Part shown: positions 16,796-22,540 of the stretch, piece after piece
Numbering within the stretch: position 1 is the stretch's first letter
Layout: the number at the start of each line of letters is the position of its first letter
From: a virus
DNA length: 34,884 bases
IMG/VR virus record: IMGVR_UViG_3300028392_000172
Location: 1 to 34,884 of that record
Direction: 5' to 3' (one strand)
Notes under the pieces: model-generated
Database searches by the model: none
Told to the model about the DNA's origin: nothing
Seen by the model: only the letters and a program-made list of their open reading frames with translations
Program-made: the position numbers and the translations under genes

Positions 16796-16911
16796 GCTGC
16801 TTTCCTACATTGTTTGTCGCAGGCCGATGCGTGTTTAGATTGACACACACCAAGAATGTCGCAACGTGTGGGTGTGGGCTTGGGTTTGATAGGAATCCAA
16901 ACTGATTTCAT
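16792..16911 (-). CDS. Cys-rich micro-protein (39 aa)
   Basis: A 39-residue basic protein with four Cys (C17, C23, C31, C35: RCDILGVCQSKHASACDKQC). These could bind one zinc ion. It starts at an ATGA overlap with the 47-residue membrane gene (16911-16908) and ends at an ATGA overlap with the next gene (16795-16792). This unbroken chain of 4-base overlaps is the main support. Confidence 0.5.
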   Translation of the reverse strand: MKSVWIPIKPKPTPTRCDILGVCQSKHASACDKQCRKAA

Positions 16912-17051
16912 GCAGTCCACCATGCAATCAACAGGACGGCCATGCCAGAACCAATGGCCAAGGCCAAGAGAAAGTCCACAGCTGCCTCTGCACGAGCAAT
17001 CAGCTTGGCGTTTTTGACTTCGGGGTAATGGTAATACTTGTGATGTTTCAT
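16908..17051 (-). CDS. Small membrane protein (47 aa)
   Basis: A 47-residue protein with a His/Tyr/Lys-rich start (MKHHKYYHYPEVKNAK) and one membrane segment near the C-terminus (about res 23-45, AAVDFLLALAIGSGMAVLLI). ATG 17051 is preferred over a farther in-frame start at 17144, which would run through the hairpin at 17062-17078 and a smaller gene. A GC-rich hairpin lies about 10 bases before the start. Possibly an early membrane effector; function unknown. Confidence 0.5.
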   Translation of the reverse strand: MKHHKYYHYPEVKNAKLIARAEAAVDFLLALAIGSGMAVLLIAWWTA

Positions 17052-17061
17052 GTTGTGCTTT

Positions 17062-17078
17062 CGGGGGCCGCAGCCCCG
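17062..17078 (-). repeat. Hairpin with UNCG-type loop, copy 1
   Basis: Read on the minus strand, CGGGGC-TGCG-GCCCC(C)G folds as a GC stem closed by C(UGCG)G, a UNCG-class tetraloop. It sits just after the TAA of the 35-residue gene and just before the 47-residue gene. Plus-strand GCCCCGTTGGGTTGATT (17073-17089) recurs with one change at 17236-17252. Confidence 0.6.
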
Positions 17079-17088
17079 TTGGGTTGAT

Positions 17089-17196
17089 TTACAAAATGCC
17101 AAAAACAGGATGCCAATCGGTATAGGAATCAACTTCAGCCTCAATTAATGCTTGCATTGACTGCCAAAAGGCTTCACGGATAAGTGCTTCAGTCAT
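17089..17196 (-). CDS. Possible micro-protein (35 aa)
   Basis: A 35-residue frame (MTEALIREAFWQSMQALIEA, ending HPVFGIL). There is no clear ribosome-binding site. Support comes from its stop codon being followed by the same 17-base element plus hairpin that follows the stop of the 127-residue gene, and from filling the gap in the operon. Function unknown. Confidence 0.35.
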   Translation of the reverse strand: MTEALIREAFWQSMQALIEAEVDSYTDWHPVFGIL

Positions 17197-17225
17197 GGTA
17201 ATTTTTGTGTAGTTGTGTAAAAGAT

Positions 17226-17240
17226 AAGGGCCGGAGCCCC
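17226..17240 (-). terminator. Hairpin with UNCG-type loop, copy 2, possible attenuator
   Basis: On the minus strand GGGGC-TCCG-GCCCT forms a stem closed by C(UCCG)G, followed within 5 bases by a TTTT run (ATCTTTTACAC). It lies 10 bases after the stop of the first leftward gene. This looks like a partial rho-independent terminator or processing site that could reduce transcription into the rest of the operon. Confidence 0.45.
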
Positions 17241-17250
17241 GTTGGATTGA

Positions 17251-17634
17251 TTAGGCTGCGGCTTTCTCAGCAAAGCAACGCTGTGCTTCTGTACCTTGAG
17301 AGATGTACTCATCAGAGCCATAAGCTGGATCAATTTCGCCCCAATATGTCAAATCAACATCTTTGCCAGCGGCAAATGCTGCGTTAACACGGGTGGCAAG
17401 ACATTCGGCTTTGGCTTCAGCTGCTGCACGATAATCTGGAAAGCAAGAATCGCCGGTATCTTCGCAAATTAACTGCTCAGTGCCGTTAAAAGTAGCAGTG
17501 TGACGGAAGCGGCGACCAGCTGCGTTTTCGATGATCACGTAAAACTGTTCAGCGATGTAAGCATGACCATCGCATGAATAACCTGCGTTGAACAGGTCGG
17601 ATGCTGCGTATGCTGTATAAATTGCGTTTGTCAT
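17251..17634 (-). CDS. First gene of the leftward early operon, unknown function
   Basis: A 127-residue protein starting MTNAIYTAYAASDLFNAGYS and containing YIAEQFYVIIENAAGRRFRH, then YWGEIDPAYGSDEYISQGTE. No membrane segment and no known motif is recognised. The ATG at 17634 has AAGGA 7 bases upstream and a GCC(GAAA)GGC hairpin directly before that. It is the first gene after the strong divergent promoter, a position where phages often place host-takeover or anti-defence genes; that is only a positional inference. Confidence 0.65.
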   Translation of the reverse strand: MTNAIYTAYAASDLFNAGYSCDGHAYIAEQFYVIIENAAGRRFRHTATFNGTEQLICEDTGDSCFPDYRAAAEAKAECLATRVNAAFAAGKDVDLTYWGEIDPAYGSDEYISQGTEAQRCFAEKAAA

Positions 17635-17648
17635 TTGTGTTTCCTTTG

Positions 17649-17658
17649 GCCTTTCGGC
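17649..17658 (-). promoter_or_regulatory. GNRA hairpin in 5' leader
   Basis: On the minus strand GCC-GAAA-GGC gives a short stem with a GNRA loop, ending 2 bases before the AAGGA ribosome-binding site of the 127-residue gene. It would lie in the mRNA leader and could stabilise the 5' end or keep the site exposed. Confidence 0.4.
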
Positions 17659-17695
17659 GTGATGGTCAGTGAACTATTTCCCCGCCATGTGATGA

Positions 17696-17723
17696 ATTCT
17701 AGCGTATTGCTAGTTCTTGTCAA
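17696..17723 (-). promoter_or_regulatory. Main leftward early promoter with overlapping operator
   Basis: On the minus strand TTGACA (17723-17718, perfect -35) and TAGAAT (17701-17696) are separated by 16 bases. The inverted repeat CTAGCGTATTGCTAG (plus strand 17699-17713) overlaps the spacer and -10. Predicted start about 17689, giving a leader of about 55 bases to the first leftward gene. A protein bound to the repeat would block polymerase. Confidence 0.7.
17699..17713. promoter_or_regulatory. Operator candidate CTAGC-N5-GCTAG
   Basis: Perfect 5-base arms with a 5-base spacer. Half-sites GCTAG recur at 17731-17735 and 17784-17788 in the same divergent region. A nearly identical full site is at 11769-11783. 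Likely bound by a small HTH dimer such as the YdaS/Cro-like protein encoded at 17801. Confidence 0.6.
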
Positions 17724-17782
17724 GCCCTTTGCTAGATTTATTTTGTAGGTGTTTTCCCTATGCCCTAAACTGTCTATCAATG

Positions 17783-17791
17783 TGCTAGAGT
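17783..17791 (+). promoter_or_regulatory. Rightward extended -10, possibly leaderless transcript
   Basis: TGCTAGAGT is an extended -10 (TG-N-TAGAGT). The predicted start is about 7 bases downstream, at or within 3 bases of ATG 17801, and no ribosome-binding site is present. No good -35 is seen. The GCTAG half-site lies inside this element, so binding there would repress rightward transcription. Confidence 0.4.
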
Positions 17792-17800
17792 TCTGCTTCT

Positions 17801-18016
17801 ATGAACACACAAATACATCCAGATGAGCGCCGACAACTGGCAGAAAAAGTTGGCATTAATGAACAATATCTTTACCAATGCCTCACCGGCAGGCGGGAGA
17901 TGTCGGCCACTGAGGCTGTACGCATTGAGCAAGAAACCGGTGGTCGGTTAAGTCGCAAGATGCTGTGCCAGGACAGCTGGGGCGCTATATGGCCAGAGCT
18001 GGTGGAGGCAACGTGA
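17801..18016 (+). CDS. YdaS/Cro-like HTH regulator
   Basis: A 71-residue protein with a Cro-type helix-turn-helix at about res 12-45 (QLAEKVGINEQYLYQCLTGR, then SATEAVRIEQETGG) and the ending LSRKMLCQDSWGAIWPEL typical of YdaS-like proteins. It should bind a short inverted repeat as a dimer. It heads the rightward early operon, directly beside the GCTAG sites. No CI-like partner is present in the window. The start has no ribosome-binding site, so the mRNA may be leaderless. Its TGA overlaps the methyltransferase GTG (GTGA). Confidence 0.8.
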   Translation: MNTQIHPDERRQLAEKVGINEQYLYQCLTGRREMSATEAVRIEQETGGRLSRKMLCQDSWGAIWPELVEAT

Positions 18017-18921
18017 ATGAGTTGGCTTTATTCGCAGGCGCTGGTGGCGGAATACTTGGCGGACATCTCCTTGGATGGCGAACAATCTGCGCCGTTGAGT
18101 GGGAACCCTACCCAGCAAGCGTACTGTGCGCCCGACAAAATGACGGCCTTCTCCCGCCTTTCCCGATTTGGGATGACGTACAAACCTTTGATGGAAAGCC
18201 ATGGGCAGGCATTGTTGATGTCGTATCTGGAGGCTTTCCGTGCCAAGACATCTCAGTTGCGGGGGGGGGGGCAGGACTTGATGGCGAAAGGTCAGGAATG
18301 TGGGGAGAAATGGCACGGATTATTGGCGAGGTTCGACCAAGATTCGCATTTGTGGAGAACAGTCCAATGCTCGTTACTAGAGGACTTGAACGAGTCCTTG
18401 CAGACTTTACCGCAATGGGGTATGACAGTCGGTGGGGAGTTATATCTGCTTCCGACATTGGTGCAAAACATAAACGTGAAAGAATCTGGATTGTGGCTAA
18501 CTCCAAGCACAGTAGACATTCCGACAAGATCGGTGGAGTCGATGGAGAAAAGGTTGGACTATCGCAAGAAAATAGGCAGGAACGGAGTGGGGGCAGGATG
18601 CTTGTCGGAACAAGTGACTTGGTCTCAAAACGGACCGCCAGTAGGATATTTAACGAAAATGTGGCCTACACCAGTCAAATCGGATTATGCGGCAAGGAGA
18701 CCAAGCAAAGGATGGCAGGGAAATTCGGATTTACCCAGTGTGGTGTGGACAGAAACTGGTGGGAGAGAGAACCCGCAAATGTCCCCCGCACAATTGAACG
18801 CAACATGGGTGGAATGGTTGATGGGTTGGCCTCTAGGGTGGACAGACTTAAAGCGATTGGAAACGGACAAGTCCCATTGTGTGCCGCAACAGCATGGAAA
18901 ATACTCAGTGAAAGAATTTAA
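18013..18921 (+). CDS. DNA (cytosine-5) methyltransferase
   Basis: A 302-residue C5 methyltransferase. Motif I is FAGAGGGILGG (7-17), motif IV GGFPCQ with catalytic C77, motif VI FVENSP with E115-N116, motif VIII HKRERIW (153-159), a target-recognition region about 165-255 and motif X GNGQVP (283-288). It transfers a methyl group from SAM to cytosine, probably to protect phage DNA from restriction. GTG 18013 is chosen because the family starts MNELALFAG and it forms GTGA with the YdaS stop; ATG 17965 would add 16 residues inside YdaS. The whole gene is shadowed by a second open frame (18017-18928). An 11-G tract lies at codons 83-87. TAATG links it to the primase gene. Confidence 0.9.
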   Translation: MNELALFAGAGGGILGGHLLGWRTICAVEWEPYPASVLCARQNDGLLPPFPIWDDVQTFDGKPWAGIVDVVSGGFPCQDISVAGGGAGLDGERSGMWGEMARIIGEVRPRFAFVENSPMLVTRGLERVLADFTAMGYDSRWGVISASDIGAKHKRERIWIVANSKHSRHSDKIGGVDGEKVGLSQENRQERSGGRMLVGTSDLVSKRTASRIFNENVAYTSQIGLCGKETKQRMAGKFGFTQCGVDRNWWEREPANVPRTIERNMGGMVDGLASRVDRLKAIGNGQVPLCAATAWKILSERI

Positions 18922-18928
18922 TGACTAA
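18017..18928 (+). CDS. Nested +1-frame protein overlapping the methyltransferase
   Basis: A 303-residue frame open across the entire methyltransferase gene. It starts at ATG 18017, 8 bases after GGAGG, a better spacing than the methyltransferase start has. The product reads like a real protein: MSWLYSQALVAEYLADISLD, TAFSRLSRFGMTYKPL, HLWRTVQCSLLEDL, SGLWLTPSTVD, MWPTPVKSDY and TWVEWLMGWPLGWTDLKRL. I recall phage and prophage hypothetical proteins with the same MSWLYS, SRFGMT, WPTPT and EWLMGWPIGWTDL blocks, some not obviously overlapping a methyltransferase. Trp and Ser/Thr-rich, no membrane segment, function unknown. The alternative is an accidental open frame imposed by methyltransferase codons. 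Confidence 0.55.
   Translation: MSWLYSQALVAEYLADISLDGEQSAPLSGNPTQQAYCAPDKMTAFSRLSRFGMTYKPLMESHGQALLMSYLEAFRAKTSQLRGGGQDLMAKGQECGEKWHGLLARFDQDSHLWRTVQCSLLEDLNESLQTLPQWGMTVGGELYLLPTLVQNINVKESGLWLTPSTVDIPTRSVESMEKRLDYRKKIGRNGVGAGCLSEQVTWSQNGPPVGYLTKMWPTPVKSDYAARRPSKGWQGNSDLPSVVWTETGGRENPQMSPAQLNATWVEWLMGWPLGWTDLKRLETDKSHCVPQQHGKYSVKEFND
18261..18271. repeat. Homopolymer tract of 11 G in the dual-frame region
   Basis: Eleven consecutive G just downstream of motif IV codons. In frame 1 it encodes Gly-Gly-Gly, in frame 2 Arg-Gly-Gly-Gly. Tracts of this length slip readily in replication and can also be miscounted in sequencing. Losing one G would join methyltransferase motifs I-IV to the nested frame's C-terminus without an early stop. 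Confidence 0.8.
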
Positions 18929-20966
18929 CCTAACTTCAATTTTTCCCAACGGCTTTGCTGTGGCCACAGAGTCGCAAGACCTGATCAATCCTGAAGTTGC
19001 TTTTCGTGGCCACTGTGAGGCCAGTGGCTTGCTGATCAAAGACCTGATTGCTGACGGTGAGATCCACCGTGTGCCACATGTATCAAGCAAGAAGGGGGCG
19101 CTGGATGGCTGGTATATCTTGCACACCAGTGGCAAGATCCCTGTGGGGATTGCCGGTTGCTGGAAGGAGCCTACATTTGAAGCCAAGTGGGTGGCTGACA
19201 TTGGGCGGTCCATGTCTTTTACTGAGCGATTTGAGCATGATAAGTGGGTGACCGAGCTTAAGGCCAAGAAGGATGCAGAACGGTTGGCCAGTCAGGCAGT
19301 GGCTGCTGAGCGTGCAGAGGATGAGGTTGGCACCTATGCTGATGCCAGTGATGACCATCCTTACCTTGTTCGCAAGCACGTTGGCGCGCATGGGATCAAG
19401 ATTGACAGGGCAGGCAGATTGGTGGTGCCGGTGATCAACCAGTCTGGCGAGATCCTGAGTTACCAAACGATTGACGCTGAAGGGAACAAACGGTTCTTGA
19501 AGGGTGGCAAGATTGATGGCGGGTTTTATGAGCTACGGGGTAACCGCAAGATTGTGTTTGTGGGTGAAGGTTTTGCCACTTGCGCCTCAATCCATGAGGC
19601 AACGGGCTACACCGTCATGGTGGCATTTGATTGTGGCAACTTGGCCAAGGTGGCCAAGAGCGCAAAGGAGATGTTCCCAGGCTCGAAGATCATTATTGGC
19701 GCAGACAATGACCAGTGGACGGAGGGCAACCCTGGGGTGACTAAGGGACGGGCTGCCGCGGCACTGGTGTTTGGCGAGATTGTGTATCCCAGCTTTGGAG
19801 AGTCTGACATGGTGGACAACAAGCCAACAGACTTTAATGACCTGCACTGCCTGCAGGGGCTGGATGCGGTTAAGGACCAGATTGAGCGCGTGGCTGGGCC
19901 TGCTCGGGAAAAGCTGGCGTTTGAGTTCTCGCGCATCGACAGTTTGGAGTTGGCTGAGATTAAATGGATTGTCGATGACTACATTGAGTCTGACAGTTTA
20001 GCGCAGGTGTTCGGTGACCCAGGCGGGGGTAAGAGTTTCGTCAGCATCGACATCGCCTGCTGTGTGGCAACCGGCACATCTTGGCATGGGCATGGCGTGC
20101 AAAAGGGTGCAGTGTTCTACATCGCCGGCGAAGGGCACAACGGACTGGCTCGGCGGTTCAAGGCGTGGGAGCTAGGCAACGGCATCAGCCTGGTCGGCGC
20201 ACCGTTGTTCAAAAGCCACAGGGCAGCTCAACTGTATGACGCCACAGAAGCAGCCATGGTGGCAGAGGCCATCAAAACCTTGGCCACAGAGTGTGGCCAT
20301 ACACCAGCCATGATTGTCATCGACACCTTGGCGCGGAACATGGGCGGGGATGAAAACAGCACCCAAGACATGAACAGCTTTATCCAGCATCTAGATACCT
20401 ACTTGCGCCAAGACTACAAGTGCTGCGTGCTGGTGGCACACCACAGCGGCGCCATGGACAAAGACAGAAGCAGGGGATCGACAGCTTTGAAAGGCGCACT
20501 GGACGCTGAGTACAAATGCCAGCTGGATTCGGGCTCTAAGACCATCCAGTTTGAATCCAAAAAGATGAAAGACGCAGAAATGCCTGCGATTAAAAATTTC
20601 CAGATCACTCAGGTTGATTTGCCAATCCTTGACAAACACGGCAACCCAGTCAAGGGTGCGTACCTCACCAGTGTGGACATCAGCGGGTTGGTAAGCAGTG
20701 TGCAAAAGCGTACCGTGTTGCCAGGCAACCAGTTGATTGCCCTGAACTGCTTGGTGGCCATTGAGGCCAAGAAACAGGCTGATGGTTTAGACGGTATCGC
20801 CGTGTCTGCGAACTACGACGAGTGGAGGGAGTCGGCCAAAGGGCATGGGCTGAACTCCAGAAGATTTAAGGAATGCGTGGACGGATTGACCAAGAAAGAC
20901 ATGGTTAGCCTGCACAATGAGGTGTACCGAACCGTACCAAAAGCACCGAATTCTGAGGCGATTTAA
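18921..20966 (+). CDS. TOPRIM primase-RepA-like helicase
   Basis: A 681-residue two-part replication protein. The N-terminal part has a TOPRIM fold: E216 in VFVGEGFATCASIHEATGY and D262-N-D264 in IIIGADND. The C-terminal part is a RecA-fold helicase: Walker A GDPGGGKS (365-372), Walker B MIVIDTLARNMGG (D468) and VLVAHHSGAMDKDRSRGST (about 500-518). Together it would prime and unwind DNA for the host polymerase. No zinc finger is obvious at the N-terminus. The iteron array at 20924-21233 starts inside its last 15 codons, suggesting it acts at that site. Confidence 0.85.
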   Translation: MTNLTSIFPNGFAVATESQDLINPEVAFRGHCEASGLLIKDLIADGEIHRVPHVSSKKGALDGWYILHTSGKIPVGIAGCWKEPTFEAKWVADIGRSMSFTERFEHDKWVTELKAKKDAERLASQAVAAERAEDEVGTYADASDDHPYLVRKHVGAHGIKIDRAGRLVVPVINQSGEILSYQTIDAEGNKRFLKGGKIDGGFYELRGNRKIVFVGEGFATCASIHEATGYTVMVAFDCGNLAKVAKSAKEMFPGSKIIIGADNDQWTEGNPGVTKGRAAAALVFGEIVYPSFGESDMVDNKPTDFNDLHCLQGLDAVKDQIERVAGPAREKLAFEFSRIDSLELAEIKWIVDDYIESDSLAQVFGDPGGGKSFVSIDIACCVATGTSWHGHGVQKGAVFYIAGEGHNGLARRFKAWELGNGISLVGAPLFKSHRAAQLYDATEAAMVAEAIKTLATECGHTPAMIVIDTLARNMGGDENSTQDMNSFIQHLDTYLRQDYKCCVLVAHHSGAMDKDRSRGSTALKGALDAEYKCQLDSGSKTIQFESKKMKDAEMPAIKNFQITQVDLPILDKHGNPVKGAYLTSVDISGLVSSVQKRTVLPGNQLIALNCLVAIEAKKQADGLDGIAVSANYDEWRESAKGHGLNSRRFKECVDGLTKKDMVSLHNEVYRTVPKAPNSEAI

Positions 20967-21233
20967 GCAATGACTATGCCAGAAACAACCAAAATTGATG
21001 TACCGATGTACCGAAACGGTAATTATTTTTAGGGTCAAATGTACCGAACCGAACCGATTTGTACCGATTTCGGTACGATCGGTACAGTCAAAGTGTACCG
21101 AAACCATGTACCGATGTACCGAAACGTACCGAAACGTACCGATGCCCGACTTGCCCGTTGTACCGAAACGTACCGAAGGGGTATATATACCCCCTTCGGT
21201 TCGGTACACAAAGTCGGGTCAAATCGTCGGTAC
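20924..21233. repeat. GTACCGA iteron array, replication-origin or operator candidate
   Basis: The heptamer GTACCGA occurs at 20924, 21000, 21008, 21041, 21061, 21095, 21108, 21116, 21126, 21136, 21160 and 21170. Its complement TCGGTAC occurs at 21070, 21079, 21201 and 21227. Several copies are spaced 8 to 10 bases apart (GTACCGAAAC in tandem), placing them on one face of the helix. Apart from the first copy, which lies in the primase 3' end, the region (20967-21261) holds no believable gene; open frames there are made by the repeats. Typical of an iteron origin downstream of a replication gene. Confidence 0.8.
21174..21200. repeat. Near-perfect palindrome with TATATA core
   Basis: Arms CCGAAGGGG and CCCCTTCGG flank GTATATATAC-type sequence with one extra C on the right. 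It lies inside the iteron array, next to copies at 21170 and 21201. As DNA it could be a melting or cruciform site; as RNA it would be a strong hairpin after the primase gene. Confidence 0.65.
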
Positions 21234-21261
21234 ACGGATTTTGAGTTTTTAAGGGGTTAGG

Positions 21262-21600
21262 ATGATTGAAGTGGAAATGGACATGAAAGTGGTGAGTGTG
21301 GCCAATGTCAGGATGCATTGGGCGGTTAAGGCTAAGTTGGCCAAGGATCATCGTAAAAGGGCGTACAACACGTTATGTGCTGTTGCCGCACCTCCGGTAC
21401 CACCTTGCACGATTGTGCTCACTAGGGTGGCTCCAAGGGCGTTGGATGGGGATAATCTGCAGTCTGGGTTTAAGGCGGTCAGGGATGGGGTTGCTGATTG
21501 GCTTGGTGTGGACGATGGGCACAAGCAATTAGACTGGCAGTACAAGCAACGCTCCAATGGGGTTAAGCAGTACAAGGTTGAAATTGAGGTGATAACATGA
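21262..21600 (+). CDS. RusA-like Holliday junction resolvase
   Basis: A 112-residue protein. The RusA signature is RALDGDNLQSGFKAVRDGVA followed by DWLGVDDG: acidic residues D62, D64, D84 and D85 with K71 match the Asp-Asp-Lys-Asp layout of RusA. It would cut four-way junctions and branched replication intermediates before packaging, as a dimer with magnesium. AGGGG and AGG precede ATG 21262. It follows the iteron region and precedes the terminase genes. Length fits the family (about 120). Confidence 0.8.
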   Translation: MIEVEMDMKVVSVANVRMHWAVKAKLAKDHRKRAYNTLCAVAAPPVPPCTIVLTRVAPRALDGDNLQSGFKAVRDGVADWLGVDDGHKQLDWQYKQRSNGVKQYKVEIEVIT

Positions 21601-21689
21601 TGGCGTGCGGTGGGAAAACTGCAGTTGCCGCATTTTTGGGGGACCACGCTTTGGCGTCAGTACCCCGTTTTTTAGGAGTTTACAAGTGA
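21597..21689 (+). CDS. Possible micro-protein (30 aa)
   Basis: A 30-residue frame, MMACGGKTAVAAFLGDHALA and ending SVPRFLGVYK. It begins at an ATGA overlap with RusA and ends at a GTGA overlap with the small terminase start. Only this coupling supports it; it could be a translational bridge rather than a functional product. Confidence 0.3.
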   Translation: MMACGGKTAVAAFLGDHALASVPRFLGVYK

Positions 21690-22195
21690 CTCAAAACTTG
21701 GCGTCTGAAGTGACGGTTAAACGCAGGCCAGGCCGGCCAACCGTGTTTGGTATTGACAATCCATGCTGGCAAATAATGACCGAGCAAATGTCGCTTGGAA
21801 AAAGTTTAAGCACAGCATTAAAAGCCGAAGGAATGCCTTCGTATGATGCCGTGATGATGATGTTGCGAAACAATCTTCAGTTTCGGGAGATGTACGAGAA
21901 AGCCATTGAAAACCGAGCCGACCGTCTGGCTGAAGAAATTCTCGAGCTGGCTGACGAACCCATGCCAGATCATTTGGAAGGACCCATGGCTTCTGCTTGG
22001 GTTCAGCAAAAGCGAATGCAAGTCGATGCGCGCAAATGGATTGCCTCCAAACTCAAGCCCAAAATGTACGGTGATCGCATTGACGTCAGCGTTACCGACA
22101 CCCGCATCAGCGTCTTGGATGCCCTGAACGAAGCTAAACAGCGCGTGCTTCAGGACGATAGCAACGTTGTAGATGTGCAGGCAAAAAATAAATGA
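21686..22195 (+). CDS. Terminase small subunit, Sf6-like
   Basis: A 169-residue protein. After a basic linker (KRRPGRPT), res about 28-60 form a DNA-binding helical domain (IMTEQMSLGKSLSTALKAEG). The segment YEKAIENRADRLAEEILELA and KRMQVDARKWIASKLKPKMY is the oligomerisation part seen in Sf6-type small terminases. It recognises the packaging site and loads the large subunit. The GTG start at 21686 is preceded by AGGAG at 7 bases; an upstream ATG at 21605 would give an out-of-character N-terminus. The non-coding region that follows is a candidate packaging site. Confidence 0.8.
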   Translation: MTQNLASEVTVKRRPGRPTVFGIDNPCWQIMTEQMSLGKSLSTALKAEGMPSYDAVMMMLRNNLQFREMYEKAIENRADRLAEEILELADEPMPDHLEGPMASAWVQQKRMQVDARKWIASKLKPKMYGDRIDVSVTDTRISVLDALNEAKQRVLQDDSNVVDVQAKNK

Positions 22196-22311
22196 TTGTT
22201 GAGGGTTATGCGCTTTTTGCATAGATTCTCAAGAACTACGCGCAGGCGCATAGCCAAAAACTACCGGTTCGGCAAAACCAATAGGCAAAACCTATGACCC
22301 TTTTAAGCCAG

Positions 22312-22320
22312 TTATCCACA
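22312..22320 (+). promoter_or_regulatory. DnaA box TTATCCACA
   Basis: Exact match to the strong DnaA box consensus. An inverted relative TGTGGACAA is at 22350-22358 and a weak TTATTCATC at 22336-22344. Host DnaA could bind this group. Confidence 0.6.
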
Positions 22321-22506
22321 GGGCAAACTGGCAGTTATTCATCGTTGGTTGTGGACAACCGAGTTTGGCGACATACGATCATGTATAACCTGTGCGTAAC
22401 CACGTTACGACTTAACATAATGGACATTGTATAAAGTCGCTGAGTTGTTTGGTATTCATTATGATTTGAGCCGCTAAGTATGTAAGCGCTTACTAACACT
22501 TGGGTT

Positions 22507-22540
22507 GTTGGGTGGCCCAGCCGGCGCTGGCCTGCCCAAC
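22507..22540. repeat. Long GC-rich inverted repeat
   Basis: Outer arms GTTGGG/CCCAAC and inner arms GGCCCAGC/GCTGGCC enclose a CGGC loop, giving an imperfect stem of about 13 pairs. It could be a terminator-like structure for the early rightward transcript or a protein-binding site. There is no T-run directly after it. Confidence 0.6.

Noticed and set aside
17965-18012. Upstream ATG start for the methyltransferase
   Set aside because: It would add 16 residues inside the YdaS gene; the family start MNELALFAG coincides with GTG 18013 and its GTGA overlap.
18027-18527. Minus-strand frames under the methyltransferase (139 and 72 codons)
   Set aside because: Unlike the +1 frame they contain no recognisable blocks, have no start site and cover only part of the gene.
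20924-21233. Possible CRISPR array
   Set aside because: Repeats are only 7 bases and irregularly spaced, with no spacers of constant length and no cas genes; the Cas4-like nuclease belongs to the recombination set.
20787-21260. Several overlapping frames on both strands rich in MYRTE, VPKRT and RYVSV
   Set aside because: They are created by the GTACCGA heptamers read in different frames, not by coding selection.
22430-22435. TATAAA as a late promoter -10
   Set aside because: No convincing -35 at 16 to 18 bases, so I do not list it as a promoter.
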